64,000 bases of DNA from Roseicyclus marinus (GCF_036322625.1 NZ_AP027266.1:1057001-1121000), one strand, 5' to 3'. Positions 43,582 to 52,764 are shown, numbered from the stretch's first letter. Translations and numbers: made by a program. The notes: generated from the sequence alone by a model not told the origin.

Positions 43582-44579
43582 ATCCGCTCGATGGATTCCG
43601 GGTCGACCCCGCCACGCTCGGCTTCCTGGGCGAGGGGCTCGAGCGGCCCGAATGCATCCTGGCCGAGCGGGACGGCACGCTTTGGGTCGCCGATGGGCGG
43701 GGCGGGGTCACGCGCATCGACCCCGACGGGGCGCAGGCGCTGATCCTGCAGGGCGAGGCCAACACGGCCACGGGCTTCCATGACCGCCTGGTCGCGGCCG
43801 AGGGCAGCCTGCCCAACGGCCTCTGCTTCGACCAGGACGGCACGATCCTCATCGCCAATTGGGGCACCGAGCGGCTGGAGCGGATGACCCGCGATGGCCG
43901 GACCGAGGTGTTGCTCGACCAGATCGACGGGCAGCGCATCGGCAAGGCCAATTTCGTCGCCCGCGACGCGGCAGGGCGGCTGTGGCTGACCGTCACCACC
44001 CGCATGCAGCCCTGGACCGACCATGTGCGCAGCCTGTCGCGCGACGGCTATATCGCGGTGATCGACGGGCGCGGCGCGCGGATCGTCGCCGACGGGCTCT
44101 GCGGCACGAACGAGCTGCGCTTCGATCCCACGGGGGAGTGGCTCTATGTCGCCGAAACCACCGCCCGCCACATCACCCGCTTCCGCGTCGATGGCGACCG
44201 GTTGTCGGGGCGCGAGGTCTATGGCCCCTCGAATGTCGGCGGGTTCTGCGACGGGATCGCCTTTGACGCCCATGGCAATCTCTGGACGACGCTCGTGATG
44301 GCCGACCGGCTGGTGGCGATCACGCCCAAGGGCGATCTCCACACGATCCTTGATCTGGGGGGCGATCCCGCAGCCTTGGCCGCACTTGACGCCGCATGGG
44401 CCGAGGCGCGGCTGACGCCCGAGATCATGCAGGCCACAGGCGGCACGCTCTGCCGCTGGATGGCCTCGCTCACCTTCGGGGGCCCGGATCTGAAAACCGT
44501 CTATCTCGGCTCGCTTCAGGGCAAAAGCATCCCGTTTTTCCGGTCGCCCGTGGCCGGGCTTGCCCTTCCGGGATGGTAG
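43578..44579 (+). CDS. SMP-30/gluconolactonase-family lactonase
   Basis: A 333-residue beta-propeller hydrolase that opens sugar or aromatic-derived lactones with a divalent metal. Typical motifs are LERPECILAERDGTLWVADGRG, PNGLCFDQDGTILIANWG, the C-terminal FCDGIAFDAHGNLWTTLV, and ELRFDPTGEWLYVAET. The start (ATG 43578) overlaps the hydrolase stop (ATGA). In the cluster it could hydrolyse a lactone made by the monooxygenase or cyclase steps. Confidence 0.88.
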   Translation: MNPLDGFRVDPATLGFLGEGLERPECILAERDGTLWVADGRGGVTRIDPDGAQALILQGEANTATGFHDRLVAAEGSLPNGLCFDQDGTILIANWGTERLERMTRDGRTEVLLDQIDGQRIGKANFVARDAAGRLWLTVTTRMQPWTDHVRSLSRDGYIAVIDGRGARIVADGLCGTNELRFDPTGEWLYVAETTARHITRFRVDGDRLSGREVYGPSNVGGFCDGIAFDAHGNLWTTLVMADRLVAITPKGDLHTILDLGGDPAALAALDAAWAEARLTPEIMQATGGTLCRWMASLTFGGPDLKTVYLGSLQGKSIPFFRSPVAGLALPGW

Positions 44580-44581
44580 GA

Positions 44582-45481
44582 ATGCGGGTCGTCATCACCG
44601 GGGCGGGCGGCTTTCTGGGCAGGCGGATCGCGCATCTGCTGGCTGCCGATCCGCGTGTCACGGCGCTCCGCCTTGTCGATCACGCGGACCTGCCCGACCT
44701 GCCGGGGGCCGAGTGTCTGACCGGCGATCTGGCCCATCCCGATCTCACCGCCCGGGCCATCATGGGCGCCGATGCCGTGATCCACCTGGCCGCCATTCCC
44801 GGCGGCGCGGCCGAAGCCGACCCGTCCCTTGCCCATCGCGTGAACATCGACGCCACGATGGCGCTGATGGGCGCGCTCCGGGGCAGGGGGGTGCGCTTTG
44901 TCTTCGCCTCCACCGTTGCGGTGCTGGGTGACGCCCTGCCGCCCGTGGTCGATGATGATACGCCCCCCGCCCCCCGCCTGATCTATGGCGCGCAAAAGGC
45001 GATGATCGAGACCTGGCTTTCGACGCTCGCGCGGCGCGGCGATCTTGACGGCGTGGCGCTGCGCCCGGCGGGGATCGTGGCGCGCGACGGGACGGATGCG
45101 GGGCTCAAGACCGCCTTCCTCAGCCGCGTCTTTCACGCCCTCCGGCGGGGGGAGGATATCACTTTGCCCGTGTCCCCCGATGGCACGACATGGCTCGCCT
45201 CGGTCGAGAACGTGGCGCGGAACTTCGTTCATGCCGCCTTCGTGGCCGACCTCGGGCCGCGCCGGGTGTTGACCCTGCCCGCGCTCACCTTGCGCTTCGA
45301 TGCGCTGGTCGCAGCCCTTCAGGCCGAATTCCCGGACAGCGCCGCGCGCGTCACCCATGCGCCCGATCCCGCGATCATGGCAGCCTTCGGCCGCCAGCCC
45401 CCGCTTCTGACCCCAGCCGCCGAGGCGCTGGGCTTTGCCCGCGATGCCGACGCCCGCGCGCTGGTGCGCGCCGCCTTCTGA
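44582..45481 (+). CDS. NAD-dependent epimerase/dehydratase
   Basis: A 299-residue extended short-chain dehydrogenase. The NAD motif is VVITGAGGFLGRRIA, the strand ends in D at RLVDHADLP, and the active-site region carries the Ser (FASTVAVLGD) and YGAQKAMIE (Tyr-x3-Lys). It resembles D-erythronate or aldonate dehydrogenases (DenD type), which oxidise hydroxy acids. ATG 44582 is preceded by GGTAGGA. It lies three bases after the lactonase stop, so lactone opening and oxidation may be consecutive. Confidence 0.85.
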   Translation: MRVVITGAGGFLGRRIAHLLAADPRVTALRLVDHADLPDLPGAECLTGDLAHPDLTARAIMGADAVIHLAAIPGGAAEADPSLAHRVNIDATMALMGALRGRGVRFVFASTVAVLGDALPPVVDDDTPPAPRLIYGAQKAMIETWLSTLARRGDLDGVALRPAGIVARDGTDAGLKTAFLSRVFHALRRGEDITLPVSPDGTTWLASVENVARNFVHAAFVADLGPRRVLTLPALTLRFDALVAALQAEFPDSAARVTHAPDPAIMAAFGRQPPLLTPAAEALGFARDADARALVRAAF

Positions 45482-45490
45482 AGGAGAGAG

Positions 45491-46453
45491 ATGATGCGCC
45501 TTGCGACCCTGCCCGATGGAACGCCCGATGGACGCCTCCATATCGTCAGCCGCGACAATGCCCGCTGCGCCCCCGCTGAGGCCGCCCACACCCTGCAAGC
45601 CGCGCTCGAAGGCTGGGACAGCCTGCGCCCCCTGCTCGCGGCGGAATACGATACCCTCAACCAGGGCGGCGGTGCGCCTTTCGATCCCGCCACGGCCATG
45701 GCCCCGCTGCCCCGCGCCTGGGCCTGGCTCGACGGCTCGGCCTTCGACAATCACGGCCTCCTGATGGACGAGGCCTTCGGCGTCAAGGCCGAGAAGATCC
45801 CGGGCAAGCCCCTGATGTATCAAGGGATTTCCGACCGCTTCCTTGCGCCCGCCGCCGATGTCCCCCTGCCGTCCGAGGGGGACGGGATCGATTTCGAAGG
45901 GGAATTCGGCGTGCTGACCAGCGCCGTCCCGATGGGCACGACCGACACCCTGCCGAAAATCGCGCTTCTGGTGCAGATCAACGACTGGTCGCTGCGCAAG
46001 CTGGGTGCGGCCGAGATGAAGACGCGCTTTGGCTGGATACAGGCCAAGCCCGCCTGCGCCATGGCCCCCGTGGCCCTGACCCCCGATGAGCTTGGCCCCG
46101 CCTGGGCCGGGGGGCGCATCCACCTGCCCCTGCAGGTCGCTTGGAACGGTGCGACCTTTGGCAACCCTCACGGGGGCGAGATGTCGGTGGGCTTTGACGC
46201 GCTTGTGGCCCATGCCGCCTATTCCCGCCACCTGCCCGCCGGCACGGTGATCGGCTCCGGCACGGTGTCGAATGCCGCCTATCGCAGCGTCGGGTCGGCC
46301 TGCATCGCCGAACGCCGCGCGATCGAGATGCTCGATCATGGCGATGCGCAGACCCCCTTCCTGTCCTTCGGTGACCGGGTGCGGATGGAATGCCGCGCCG
46401 CCGATGGTGGCCCGCTCTTCGGGGCCATCGACCAAAGGGTGATCCCCGCCTGA
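45491..46453 (+). CDS. Fumarylacetoacetate hydrolase family protein
   Basis: A 320-residue metal-dependent C-C bond hydrolase or isomerase. The metal-binding Glu-Glu-Asp set is seen in EGDGIDFEGEFGVL (ExE) and IALLVQINDWSLRKL (Asp). SGTVSNA and GDRVRMEC close the fold. Members cleave fumarylacetoacetate, acylpyruvates or hydroxymuconate derivatives at the end of aromatic degradation. It follows the epimerase by 9 bases with AAGGAGAG before the start, and ends a plus-strand operon. Confidence 0.88.
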   Translation: MMRLATLPDGTPDGRLHIVSRDNARCAPAEAAHTLQAALEGWDSLRPLLAAEYDTLNQGGGAPFDPATAMAPLPRAWAWLDGSAFDNHGLLMDEAFGVKAEKIPGKPLMYQGISDRFLAPAADVPLPSEGDGIDFEGEFGVLTSAVPMGTTDTLPKIALLVQINDWSLRKLGAAEMKTRFGWIQAKPACAMAPVALTPDELGPAWAGGRIHLPLQVAWNGATFGNPHGGEMSVGFDALVAHAAYSRHLPAGTVIGSGTVSNAAYRSVGSACIAERRAIEMLDHGDAQTPFLSFGDRVRMECRAADGGPLFGAIDQRVIPA

Positions 46454-46459
46454 CCCCGT

Positions 46460-46795
46460 TCAGGGCGGCGCATCCAGCCAGACCGCGCCGCCCTCGATCC
46501 GCACGGGCACCGGCGTCAACGCCTGCCCAAGGCAGGGGCCGATCTCGCACACCCCATCCTCGATCCGGAACAACGCCCCATGCGCCGCGCACAGGATGCG
46601 CGTGCCATCCCCGTTCAGAAACGCATCCTTGCGCCAGCCAAGCGGCGCACGGTCATAATGGGGGCAGTTGTTGACATAGGCATAGACCCGCCCGCCCCGG
46701 CGCAACAGCACCACGCCATCGCGCCCGCGTGCATTGGGCAGCACGCCGCGCGCGCCGCCCTCGGGGATATCCTCGAGCCGGCAGAGCAGCGTCAT
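46460..46795 (-). CDS. Rieske [2Fe-2S] ferredoxin-like protein
   Basis: A 111-residue Rieske protein. The cluster ligands are in NCPHYDRAPLGW (CxH) and ILCAAHGALFRIEDGVC (Cys-x2-His). It ends VRIEGGAVWLDAPP. Stand-alone Rieske ferredoxins deliver electrons to ring-hydroxylating oxygenases. The start at 46795 overlaps the stop of the VOC gene (ATGA), so both are coproduced. No large oxygenase alpha subunit is nearby in this window, so the electron acceptor is unclear; it could be the VOC dioxygenase or an enzyme elsewhere. A longer frame start at 46828 is not needed. Confidence 0.85.
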   Translation of the reverse strand: MTLLCRLEDIPEGGARGVLPNARGRDGVVLLRRGGRVYAYVNNCPHYDRAPLGWRKDAFLNGDGTRILCAAHGALFRIEDGVCEIGPCLGQALTPVPVRIEGGAVWLDAPP

Positions 46796-47721
46796 CCCTT
46801 GCCGGGGGGCGGGCCGCCGGGTGCCCATTTGGCGACATTCTCGAACAGGAACATCTGGGCGGCCTCCTTGGACATCGGTACTTCGCGCAGGGTCCAGTCG
46901 CCGTCATGCTTGTCCATGTCGGCGTCGTATTCGACATGGGTCCCGAGCGGAGAGTTGAAATACCAAAACCAGTTCGACCCGAACTTGTGCCGCCCCGGCC
47001 CCCAGAAGCTTTCGTATCCCTTCTTCACCATGCGGCTGCCCGCCAGCATCAGCTCGGTCGGTCCTTGCATGTGAAAGGCCAGATGCTCCAGCCCCTGCAT
47101 GTATTCGGGCGTCTGGATCATGAACAGGACGTGGTGGTCGTCATTGGCCTGCGGACGCAGGAAGGGGCCGGTATTGGTGAACTTGTCGGTGACGACGAAG
47201 CCCAGCCGGTCGATGTAGAAATTGGCCATCCTGTCCATGTCGGGCACGAAAAACACGATATGGCTCAGCGTGCGGGGACGGGCGGGGGCATCCTCGTTCG
47301 CGCCGATCTCGTTGGGGGCGCGCCCCGGTGCGGCACCGGGCGAATTGATCCGCTCGGGCGGCAGGTCCAGCACGATGCGCCGCGTCACCTGAAAGCCGAT
47401 GCGAAACCCGCCGTCATCCACGGTATGCAGCCGCCCGTCGGCATCCACCGTCACCTCGCGGTCCTTCGACAATTCGGCGGCGATGGCATCAAGCGTGGCC
47501 TGATCCTCCACCCCCCAGATCGTTTCGCGCAGCCGCGTGGCCGTGGGCAAGGGCGGGGGCAGCGCGGGGTCATTCCTGTCGCGCAGGATGACGGCGGTGC
47601 GATCCAGCGCCTCGAAACAATCCGGCGCGCTTTCGCTCAGCCCGTAATCGCTCAGAAAGGCACGGCAGGCCTCGATATTGTCCACGCCAAAGATCAGTTC
47701 GTCCGGCCCTATGATCCGCAT
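46792..47721 (-). CDS. VOC-superfamily extradiol-type dioxygenase
   Basis: A 309-residue two-domain vicinal-oxygen-chelate protein. Domain 1 (residues 1-120) starts IIGPDELIFGVDNIEACRAFL, and domain 2 starts RTLSHIVFFVPDMDRMANFYIDRLGF. Three possible iron ligands are in register: His (TLSH), His (LEHLAFH) and Glu (GTHVEYDAD). This is the type I extradiol layout, which cleaves catechol-like rings. Its precise substrate cannot be told. The gene is transcribed toward the Rieske gene and divergent from the LysR regulator. Confidence 0.83.
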   Translation of the reverse strand: MRIIGPDELIFGVDNIEACRAFLSDYGLSESAPDCFEALDRTAVILRDRNDPALPPPLPTATRLRETIWGVEDQATLDAIAAELSKDREVTVDADGRLHTVDDGGFRIGFQVTRRIVLDLPPERINSPGAAPGRAPNEIGANEDAPARPRTLSHIVFFVPDMDRMANFYIDRLGFVVTDKFTNTGPFLRPQANDDHHVLFMIQTPEYMQGLEHLAFHMQGPTELMLAGSRMVKKGYESFWGPGRHKFGSNWFWYFNSPLGTHVEYDADMDKHDGDWTLREVPMSKEAAQMFLFENVAKWAPGGPPPGKG

Positions 47722-47772
47722 CGTGCAGGTCCTTTCGCAGTTTGTTGACCTGTTGCTAGCGGATGCCGTAGC

Positions 47773-47818
47773 ATTCATGAAATTGGAAACATGGATGCGA
47801 TGCATCTGATTGGTGGAT
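47773..47818. promoter_or_regulatory. LysR-type binding region between VOC operon and regulator
   Basis: ATCTGATTGGTGGAT (47804-47818) fits the NodD-box form ATC-N9-GAT and contains T-N11-A. ATTCATGAAAT (47773-47783) contains the palindrome TTCATGAA, which recurs inverted at 53909-53919 upstream of the DctP gene. The region lies between the divergent VOC gene (start 47721) and the LysR gene (start 47827), the classical place for a LysR operator. Confidence 0.6.
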
Positions 47819-47826
47819 AGATCACC

Positions 47827-48747
47827 ATGCGATTCAAGAAACTCGATCTGAACCTTCTGGTGGCGCTCGATCATCTGGTGACGCTGAAATCGGTCAGCCT
47901 TGCCGCCGAAAAGATGTTCATGAGCCAATCGGCCATGTCCAATGCGCTCAACCGCCTGCGGCAGTATTTCGACGATCCGCTTCTGGTGCAGGTCGGCAAA
48001 CGGATGGAGGTGACACCGCGCGCCGAGGCGATGCATCCCGCCATCCGCGAGATCCTCGTGCGGATCGAGGCGACGATCGACACCCATCCCGAATTCGACC
48101 CCACCCAATCCAGCCGCACCTTCAACGTTCTGGTCTCCGACTATTCGCTGCGGGTGCTGATCCCGCTCGTTCTGGCCGAGATGGAACGCCAGGACGCGCG
48201 GGTGCGGCTGAACCTTCTGACGCAAAGCAGCACGCCGCACATGATGCTCGAACGCGGCGATGCCGATCTGTTGATCAGCCCCGACCTGTTCATCTCGCCC
48301 GAACATCCCTCGCAGCTTCTGTTCGAGGATCGCTATGTCGTCATCGCCTGCGCCCATGGTCCCCATGCGGGCGCCCGGATGGATCTCGCGCGCTACAGCA
48401 CGGCCCGGCACGCCGTCATGCTGCCCCCCAACACCAGCGGCATGTCCGCCCCCGTCGAAGACCGCTACCTCAAGCAACTGGGCGTCACGCGGCAGGTGGA
48501 CATGACGACCTTTTCCTTCCTCTCCTTGCCCTATCTCGTGGCCGGAACCAGCCGCATCGCGACGGTTCACAGCTATCTGGCCGATCACACGATGGCCGAC
48601 GCCGGGATCGTGCACTTCCCCTTGCCCTTCGACATGCCGCCCTTCCGGCAGATGATGCAGTGGCACAGCTACCGCGATCAGGACCCCGGCATCGGCTGGA
48701 TCCGGAACCTCTTTGCCAGGGCCGGGGCGCAGCTGACCAAGTATTGA
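47827..48747 (+). CDS. LysR-family transcriptional regulator, NodD-like subgroup
   Basis: A 306-residue regulator. The N-terminal HTH is MRFKKLDLNLLVALDHLVTLKSVSLAAEKMFMSQSAMSNALNRLRQYFDDPLLVQVGKRM, and the opening FKKLDLNLLVALD is typical of the NodD subgroup, whose members often sense flavonoids or other plant aromatics. The effector domain contains DADLLISPDLF and ends RNLFARAGAQLTKY. It lies divergent from the VOC/Rieske operon and upstream of the monooxygenase, so it is the likely activator of the cluster. Confidence 0.93.
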   Translation: MRFKKLDLNLLVALDHLVTLKSVSLAAEKMFMSQSAMSNALNRLRQYFDDPLLVQVGKRMEVTPRAEAMHPAIREILVRIEATIDTHPEFDPTQSSRTFNVLVSDYSLRVLIPLVLAEMERQDARVRLNLLTQSSTPHMMLERGDADLLISPDLFISPEHPSQLLFEDRYVVIACAHGPHAGARMDLARYSTARHAVMLPPNTSGMSAPVEDRYLKQLGVTRQVDMTTFSFLSLPYLVAGTSRIATVHSYLADHTMADAGIVHFPLPFDMPPFRQMMQWHSYRDQDPGIGWIRNLFARAGAQLTKY

Positions 48748-48754
48748 CAGGATC

Positions 48755-48767
48755 GATCACGAAAATC
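48755..48767. promoter_or_regulatory. Shared 13-bp motif upstream of the FAD monooxygenase
   Basis: GATCACGAAAATC is the exact reverse complement of 42367-42379. It lies 70 bases upstream of the monooxygenase start. Both promoters head catabolic units of the same cluster, so this is a candidate regulator site. Confidence 0.6.
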
Positions 48768-48836
48768 GGTTCTTTCCATTTCCGTGATGTATCTTTTTCG
48801 CCTAGCCTCCCCAAGACGAGTGAGGGAGGTCACAAG

Positions 48837-49958
48837 TTGCCAGGAAACGTGCTTGTTGTCGGCGGGGGAATCGGCGGGCTGACGGCGGCCATCGCGCTTT
48901 GCCGCAAGGGGTTCTCGGTCCAGATCGTGGAACGCGACCCGTCGTGGTCGGTCTATGGCGTGGGCATCATCCAGCAGATGAATGTCGTGCGCGCGATGAA
49001 GGAGATCGGCGTGCTGGACAGCTACCTGTCCAAGGCGCGCGGCTTTGACCGCTCCACCATCTTCGTGGGCCCCGGCGGCGTGCAGGAAGCCTCCTTCGAG
49101 ACGCCGCGCCTTGCAGGCCCCGAATACCCCTCGAACGCGGGCATCAGGCGCAAGGACCTGCAAGAGGTTCTGGGCGATGCGGCCAAGGCTGCGGGGGCAA
49201 GCATCCGGCTGGGCGTCACCGTCGCCGCGATGGCAGATGACGGCGCGGGCGTGGATGTGACCTTCTCCGATGGCGCCACCGCGCGCTTTGACATCGTGGT
49301 GGGGGCCGATGGCATCTATTCGCGCACGCGTGCCGCCATCCTGCCCGATGCGCCCAAGCCCCGCTACACCGGGCAATGGGTCTGGCGCTACAACCTGCCC
49401 ATCCCCGCCGATCTCGACGGGATCCATATCTTCGCCGGTCCCTGCAATGCGGGGCTGGTGCCGATGACCGATGACCTGATGTATCTCTTCCTCGTCAGCC
49501 AGGAACCCGAGGGGCATTTCCAACCCGTCGAAGGGGCCGCCGCCGCCATGCGGTCGCGCGCCAGGATGCCCGCCCCCCAGCTTGTCCCCCATCTCGACGC
49601 CATCACCGAGGATGCGGGCGTCGTCGCCCGCCCCATCGAGGCGGTGTTCCTCGAGCATCAGCCCTGGCATGTGGGCCGCGTCGTGCTGATCGGGGATGCG
49701 GTCCATGCCTCCTCCCCGCATCTCGCCCAAGGGGCGGGCATGGCGATCGAGGATGCGCTGGTCCTGGCCGAGGAACTGGCACGCCACGACAGGCCCGAGG
49801 CCGCCTTTGACGCCTATCGCGCGCGCCGCTTCGACCGCGTGTCCCATGTCGCGCTCAACTCGCTCAAGATCGGCGAGATGCAGATGGGCCTGATCCCGCC
49901 CTTCGACGTGGGCGCGCTCACCGGGCAGACCATCCGCATGATGTGCGGGCCGATCTGA
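48837..49958 (+). CDS. FAD-dependent aromatic monooxygenase (3-hydroxybenzoate 6-hydroxylase-like)
   Basis: A 373-residue group A flavoprotein monooxygenase. The FAD motif is VLVVGGGIGGLTAAIALCRKG, the second region DIVVGADGIYSRTR (DG fingerprint) and the third VVLIGDAVHASSPHLAQGAGMAIEDALVLAEEL (GD motif). Such enzymes hydroxylate salicylate, 3-hydroxybenzoate or related phenols with NAD(P)H. The start is TTG 48837, preceded by the strong GAGGGAGG 8 bases upstream; ATG codons downstream fall after the FAD motif. It opens a plus-strand operon with the cyclase, and probably the TRAP permease. Confidence 0.9.
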   Translation: MPGNVLVVGGGIGGLTAAIALCRKGFSVQIVERDPSWSVYGVGIIQQMNVVRAMKEIGVLDSYLSKARGFDRSTIFVGPGGVQEASFETPRLAGPEYPSNAGIRRKDLQEVLGDAAKAAGASIRLGVTVAAMADDGAGVDVTFSDGATARFDIVVGADGIYSRTRAAILPDAPKPRYTGQWVWRYNLPIPADLDGIHIFAGPCNAGLVPMTDDLMYLFLVSQEPEGHFQPVEGAAAAMRSRARMPAPQLVPHLDAITEDAGVVARPIEAVFLEHQPWHVGRVVLIGDAVHASSPHLAQGAGMAIEDALVLAEELARHDRPEAAFDAYRARRFDRVSHVALNSLKIGEMQMGLIPPFDVGALTGQTIRMMCGPI

Positions 49959-49959
49959 C

Positions 49960-50733
49960 ATGGCCCGCCGCCTGATCGATCTCTCCGTCACGCTCGATGA
50001 CCGGATCGCCGCCGATCCGCCGGGTCTTGGCCCCACCATCCACTACAGCGACCACGACGCGGGCGCGCGGGATTTCGAACGCATCTTCGGCATGCCCGTG
50101 TCCCGCCAGCTGGGCGGCAAGGGGGCCGCCGTCGAACGGGTCGAGATGACCACCCATAATGGCACCCATATGGATGCGCCCTGGCACTACCATCCCACGA
50201 TGAACGGGGGCGAACGGGCGCTGACCATCGACGAGATCCCGCTCGACTGGTGCATGGGGCGCGGCGTGCGGCTCGATTTCCGGCATCTGGCCCATGGCCA
50301 TGTCGTCACCGCGGCCGAGGTTCGGGCGGAACTGTCCCGCATTGGCCATGACCTGCGCCCGGGCGACATCGTGCTCGTGAACACCGCAGCCGGGGCGCGC
50401 TACGGCCAGCCCGATTACGTCGCCTCCGGCTGCGGCATGGGGCGCGAGGCGACGCTCTGGCTCGCCGCGCAAGGCATGCGGCTGTGCGGCACCGACGCCT
50501 GGAGCTGGGACGCCCCCCTTGCCCGCCAGATGGAACGCGTGCGCGAAACCGGCGATGACAGCCTGTTCTGGGAAGGGCACAAGGCCGGGGCCGATTGCGT
50601 CTATTGCCACATGGAAAAGCTCGCCAATCTCGATCTCCTGCCCGCCACGGGCTTCGAGGTCATGGCCTTTCCGGTCAAGGTCGCGGGCGGCTCGGCGGGC
50701 TGGTGCCGCCCGGTGGCGCTCATCGACGCCTGA
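49960..50733 (+). CDS. Cyclase-family metal-dependent hydrolase (kynurenine formamidase-like)
   Basis: A 257-residue hydrolase of the bacterial kynurenine formamidase/arylformamidase family. The metal-binding signature is THNGTHMDAPWHYHPT (HxGTHxDAPxH), with DLSVTLDDRI near the start and ILVNT-like VLVNTAAGA. It acts on N-formyl or cyclic amides and some aromatic lactones. Start ATG 49960 is one base after the monooxygenase stop. It continues the catabolic operon; the actual substrate is unknown. Confidence 0.85.
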   Translation: MARRLIDLSVTLDDRIAADPPGLGPTIHYSDHDAGARDFERIFGMPVSRQLGGKGAAVERVEMTTHNGTHMDAPWHYHPTMNGGERALTIDEIPLDWCMGRGVRLDFRHLAHGHVVTAAEVRAELSRIGHDLRPGDIVLVNTAAGARYGQPDYVASGCGMGREATLWLAAQGMRLCGTDAWSWDAPLARQMERVRETGDDSLFWEGHKAGADCVYCHMEKLANLDLLPATGFEVMAFPVKVAGGSAGWCRPVALIDA

Positions 50734-50780
50734 CAGGCGCAAACCGCACCAGGACCGATCACCAAAAGGGTAGGGAAGCG

Positions 50781-52709
50781 ATGCAACTTGCTGTCGATAC
50801 CGCGTCATCGCCGATCATGGCGCAGCTCCGAAAGGGGACCGGCCTGATCGCCGTCGGGGCCATCGCGGCGGCCCTTCTGGGCGCACTGGTGATCGTGGGC
50901 GATGTCCTGGCGCGGTGGCTCTTTTCCACCGCCGTCTTTGCCTTGAACGAGATCATTTCGCTCGTCTTTGCCATCGCCGTTGCCTTTACCCTGCCTGCGG
51001 GGGCTTCCCTTCGGGTCAATCTCAGGATCGATCTTCTGGCCCATCTGACGGGCCCGCGCCTGACGGCATGGCTGCGGCTGGCGGGCTCGGTGGCGCTCTT
51101 CGTCTTTTTCGCCATCCTTGCCTGGCGGCTTTTCGGTCTGGCGCTGCGCTTTGGCGACAGCGGGCGCGCGACGCCCCTGTTGCAGGTCCCGCTTGCGCCC
51201 GCCTATTTCGCGATCAGCGCAGGGCTTGCCGCCGCCGCGCTCGTGCAGGTCTTCATGATCGCCGAGGATGCCCTGGCCCTTCGCGCGCCGCCGGGGCAGG
51301 GGCGCTCGCACCCCGTGGTGCTCGTGTTGTTGGCGGTCTTCGTGGGGGGCCTTTTGTCCATCGGGCTCTGGATCATCCTCGATTTCGACGGCTTTGCCGA
51401 ATTTTCGCTGCTCCGGCCGGGTCTCGCCGCAGGCGTGGCCTTTGCGATGATGTGGGTCGCCGTCCTGTTGCAGATCCCTCTGGCCGCCGCGACCGCCCTT
51501 GTGGGGGTGGTGGGCGCGATGGGGATGCTGGGGCCGATGGCCTCGCTCAACACCTTCGCGGGCGATACGGCCGATTTCTTGCGCAACCCTCAGGTGGCGA
51601 CCCTGCCCATGTTCCTGATCATGGGCGCTTTCGCGGTGGTCGCGGGCGTGTCCGATGACCTCTTCCGCCTCGGGCAGGCGCTTTTGGGCCGGTTCCGGGG
51701 CGGGCTGGCCTATGCCACCGTCCTGGGCTGCGCGGGCTTTGGCGCGGTTTCGGGCAATTCCATCGCCACATCGGCCACCTTCGGGCGCATGGCGCTGCCC
51801 GCGATGGCGCGCTCGGGCTATGCGCCGGGTCTGGCCACGGGCAGTGTCGCGGCGGGCGGAACGCTGGGCGCGCTCGTGCCGCCCTCGGGGGTGCTGGTGC
51901 TGTTTGCGCTTCTGACCGAAAGCTCCATCGGCGCGCTCTTCGTGGCGGCGATGATCCCCGCGCTTCTGGCGGTCGTGCTCTATTTCGGGGCGATCTTCGT
52001 CACGATCCGCATGAACCCTGCGACAGTGCCCGCCGCCGAACCCGCCGCCCCCGGCGCGACCCGCGCGGCCCTGCGCGGGTCCTTCCCGGTCATCGCGATG
52101 TTCGGCGTCGTCATCGGCGGGCTTTACGGCGGCATCTTCACCGCGACCGAAAGCGCGGCGGTGGGCGCGGTCAGCGCGGTTCTGCTCGCCATTCTGCGCG
52201 GCAAGCTCACCCGGCAAAGCATGCTCGCCGTCTTTGCCGAGACGACGGCCACCACCGCGATGATCTACGCGCTGATCTTCGGCGGGCTGATGTTCGCCTT
52301 TTTCATCAACCTGGGCGGCATCCCCGACATGATGAGCGCCTGGGTCGCGGCCATCGATGCGCGCCCCATCGTCGTGCTGGCGGTGCTGATCCTCGTCTAC
52401 CTGCTGCTGGGGTCGGTCATGGACAGTTTCGCGGTGATGATCATCACGGTTCCGGTCATCACGCCCATCGTGCTGGCGATGGGATACGACATCCTCTTCT
52501 GGGGCATCTTGATGCTCATGGTGGTCGAGATCGGCATGATCTCGCCCCCCTTCGGAATGAACCTCTTCATCCTCAAGAGCATCGACCGCGATGTCCGGCT
52601 GGGAACCGTGATGCGCGGGGTTCTGCCCTTCGTCACCGTCGATCTGGTCAAGGTCGTCTTGCTCGTGGCCTTTCCCGCGCTGGCGCTCTGGCTGCCCTCG
52701 ACGATGTAG
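50781..52709 (+). CDS. Fused TRAP transporter permease DctQM
   Basis: A 642-residue inner-membrane protein that joins the small (DctQ, residues about 1-190, four spans) and large (DctM, about 200-642, twelve or so spans) subunits of a tripartite ATP-independent periplasmic transporter. The large part shows GCAGFGAVSGNSIATSATFG, SGYAPGLATGSVAAGGTLGALVPPSG, and ISPPFGMNLFILKS, all TRAP hallmarks. It imports a carboxylate-like substrate with a sodium or proton gradient. ATG 50781 follows GGTAGGGAAG. It lies 47 bases after the cyclase gene and probably in the same operon; its binding protein is encoded convergently. Confidence 0.92.
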   Translation: MQLAVDTASSPIMAQLRKGTGLIAVGAIAAALLGALVIVGDVLARWLFSTAVFALNEIISLVFAIAVAFTLPAGASLRVNLRIDLLAHLTGPRLTAWLRLAGSVALFVFFAILAWRLFGLALRFGDSGRATPLLQVPLAPAYFAISAGLAAAALVQVFMIAEDALALRAPPGQGRSHPVVLVLLAVFVGGLLSIGLWIILDFDGFAEFSLLRPGLAAGVAFAMMWVAVLLQIPLAAATALVGVVGAMGMLGPMASLNTFAGDTADFLRNPQVATLPMFLIMGAFAVVAGVSDDLFRLGQALLGRFRGGLAYATVLGCAGFGAVSGNSIATSATFGRMALPAMARSGYAPGLATGSVAAGGTLGALVPPSGVLVLFALLTESSIGALFVAAMIPALLAVVLYFGAIFVTIRMNPATVPAAEPAAPGATRAALRGSFPVIAMFGVVIGGLYGGIFTATESAAVGAVSAVLLAILRGKLTRQSMLAVFAETTATTAMIYALIFGGLMFAFFINLGGIPDMMSAWVAAIDARPIVVLAVLILVYLLLGSVMDSFAVMIITVPVITPIVLAMGYDILFWGILMLMVVEIGMISPPFGMNLFILKSIDRDVRLGTVMRGVLPFVTVDLVKVVLLVAFPALALWLPSTM

Positions 52710-52729
52710 CGACGGGCTGGCGCGCAAGC

Positions 52730-52764
52730 AAAAGGGCCGCCGGGATCTGTCCCGCCGGCCCTTT
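52730..52764. terminator. Bidirectional hairpin between DctQM and DctP genes
   Basis: AAAAGGGCC at the left pairs with GGCCCTTT at the right across GCCGGGATCTGTCCCGCC, giving a stem with a small internal mismatch, with A- and T-rich ends on each strand. It lies in the 75-bp gap between two convergent genes, so it can terminate both. Confidence 0.65.

Noticed and set aside
50805-52727. A 640-residue minus-strand frame over the TRAP permease
   Set aside because: The translated product is a His/Arg/Asp/Gln-rich mirror of transmembrane codons without recognisable domains.
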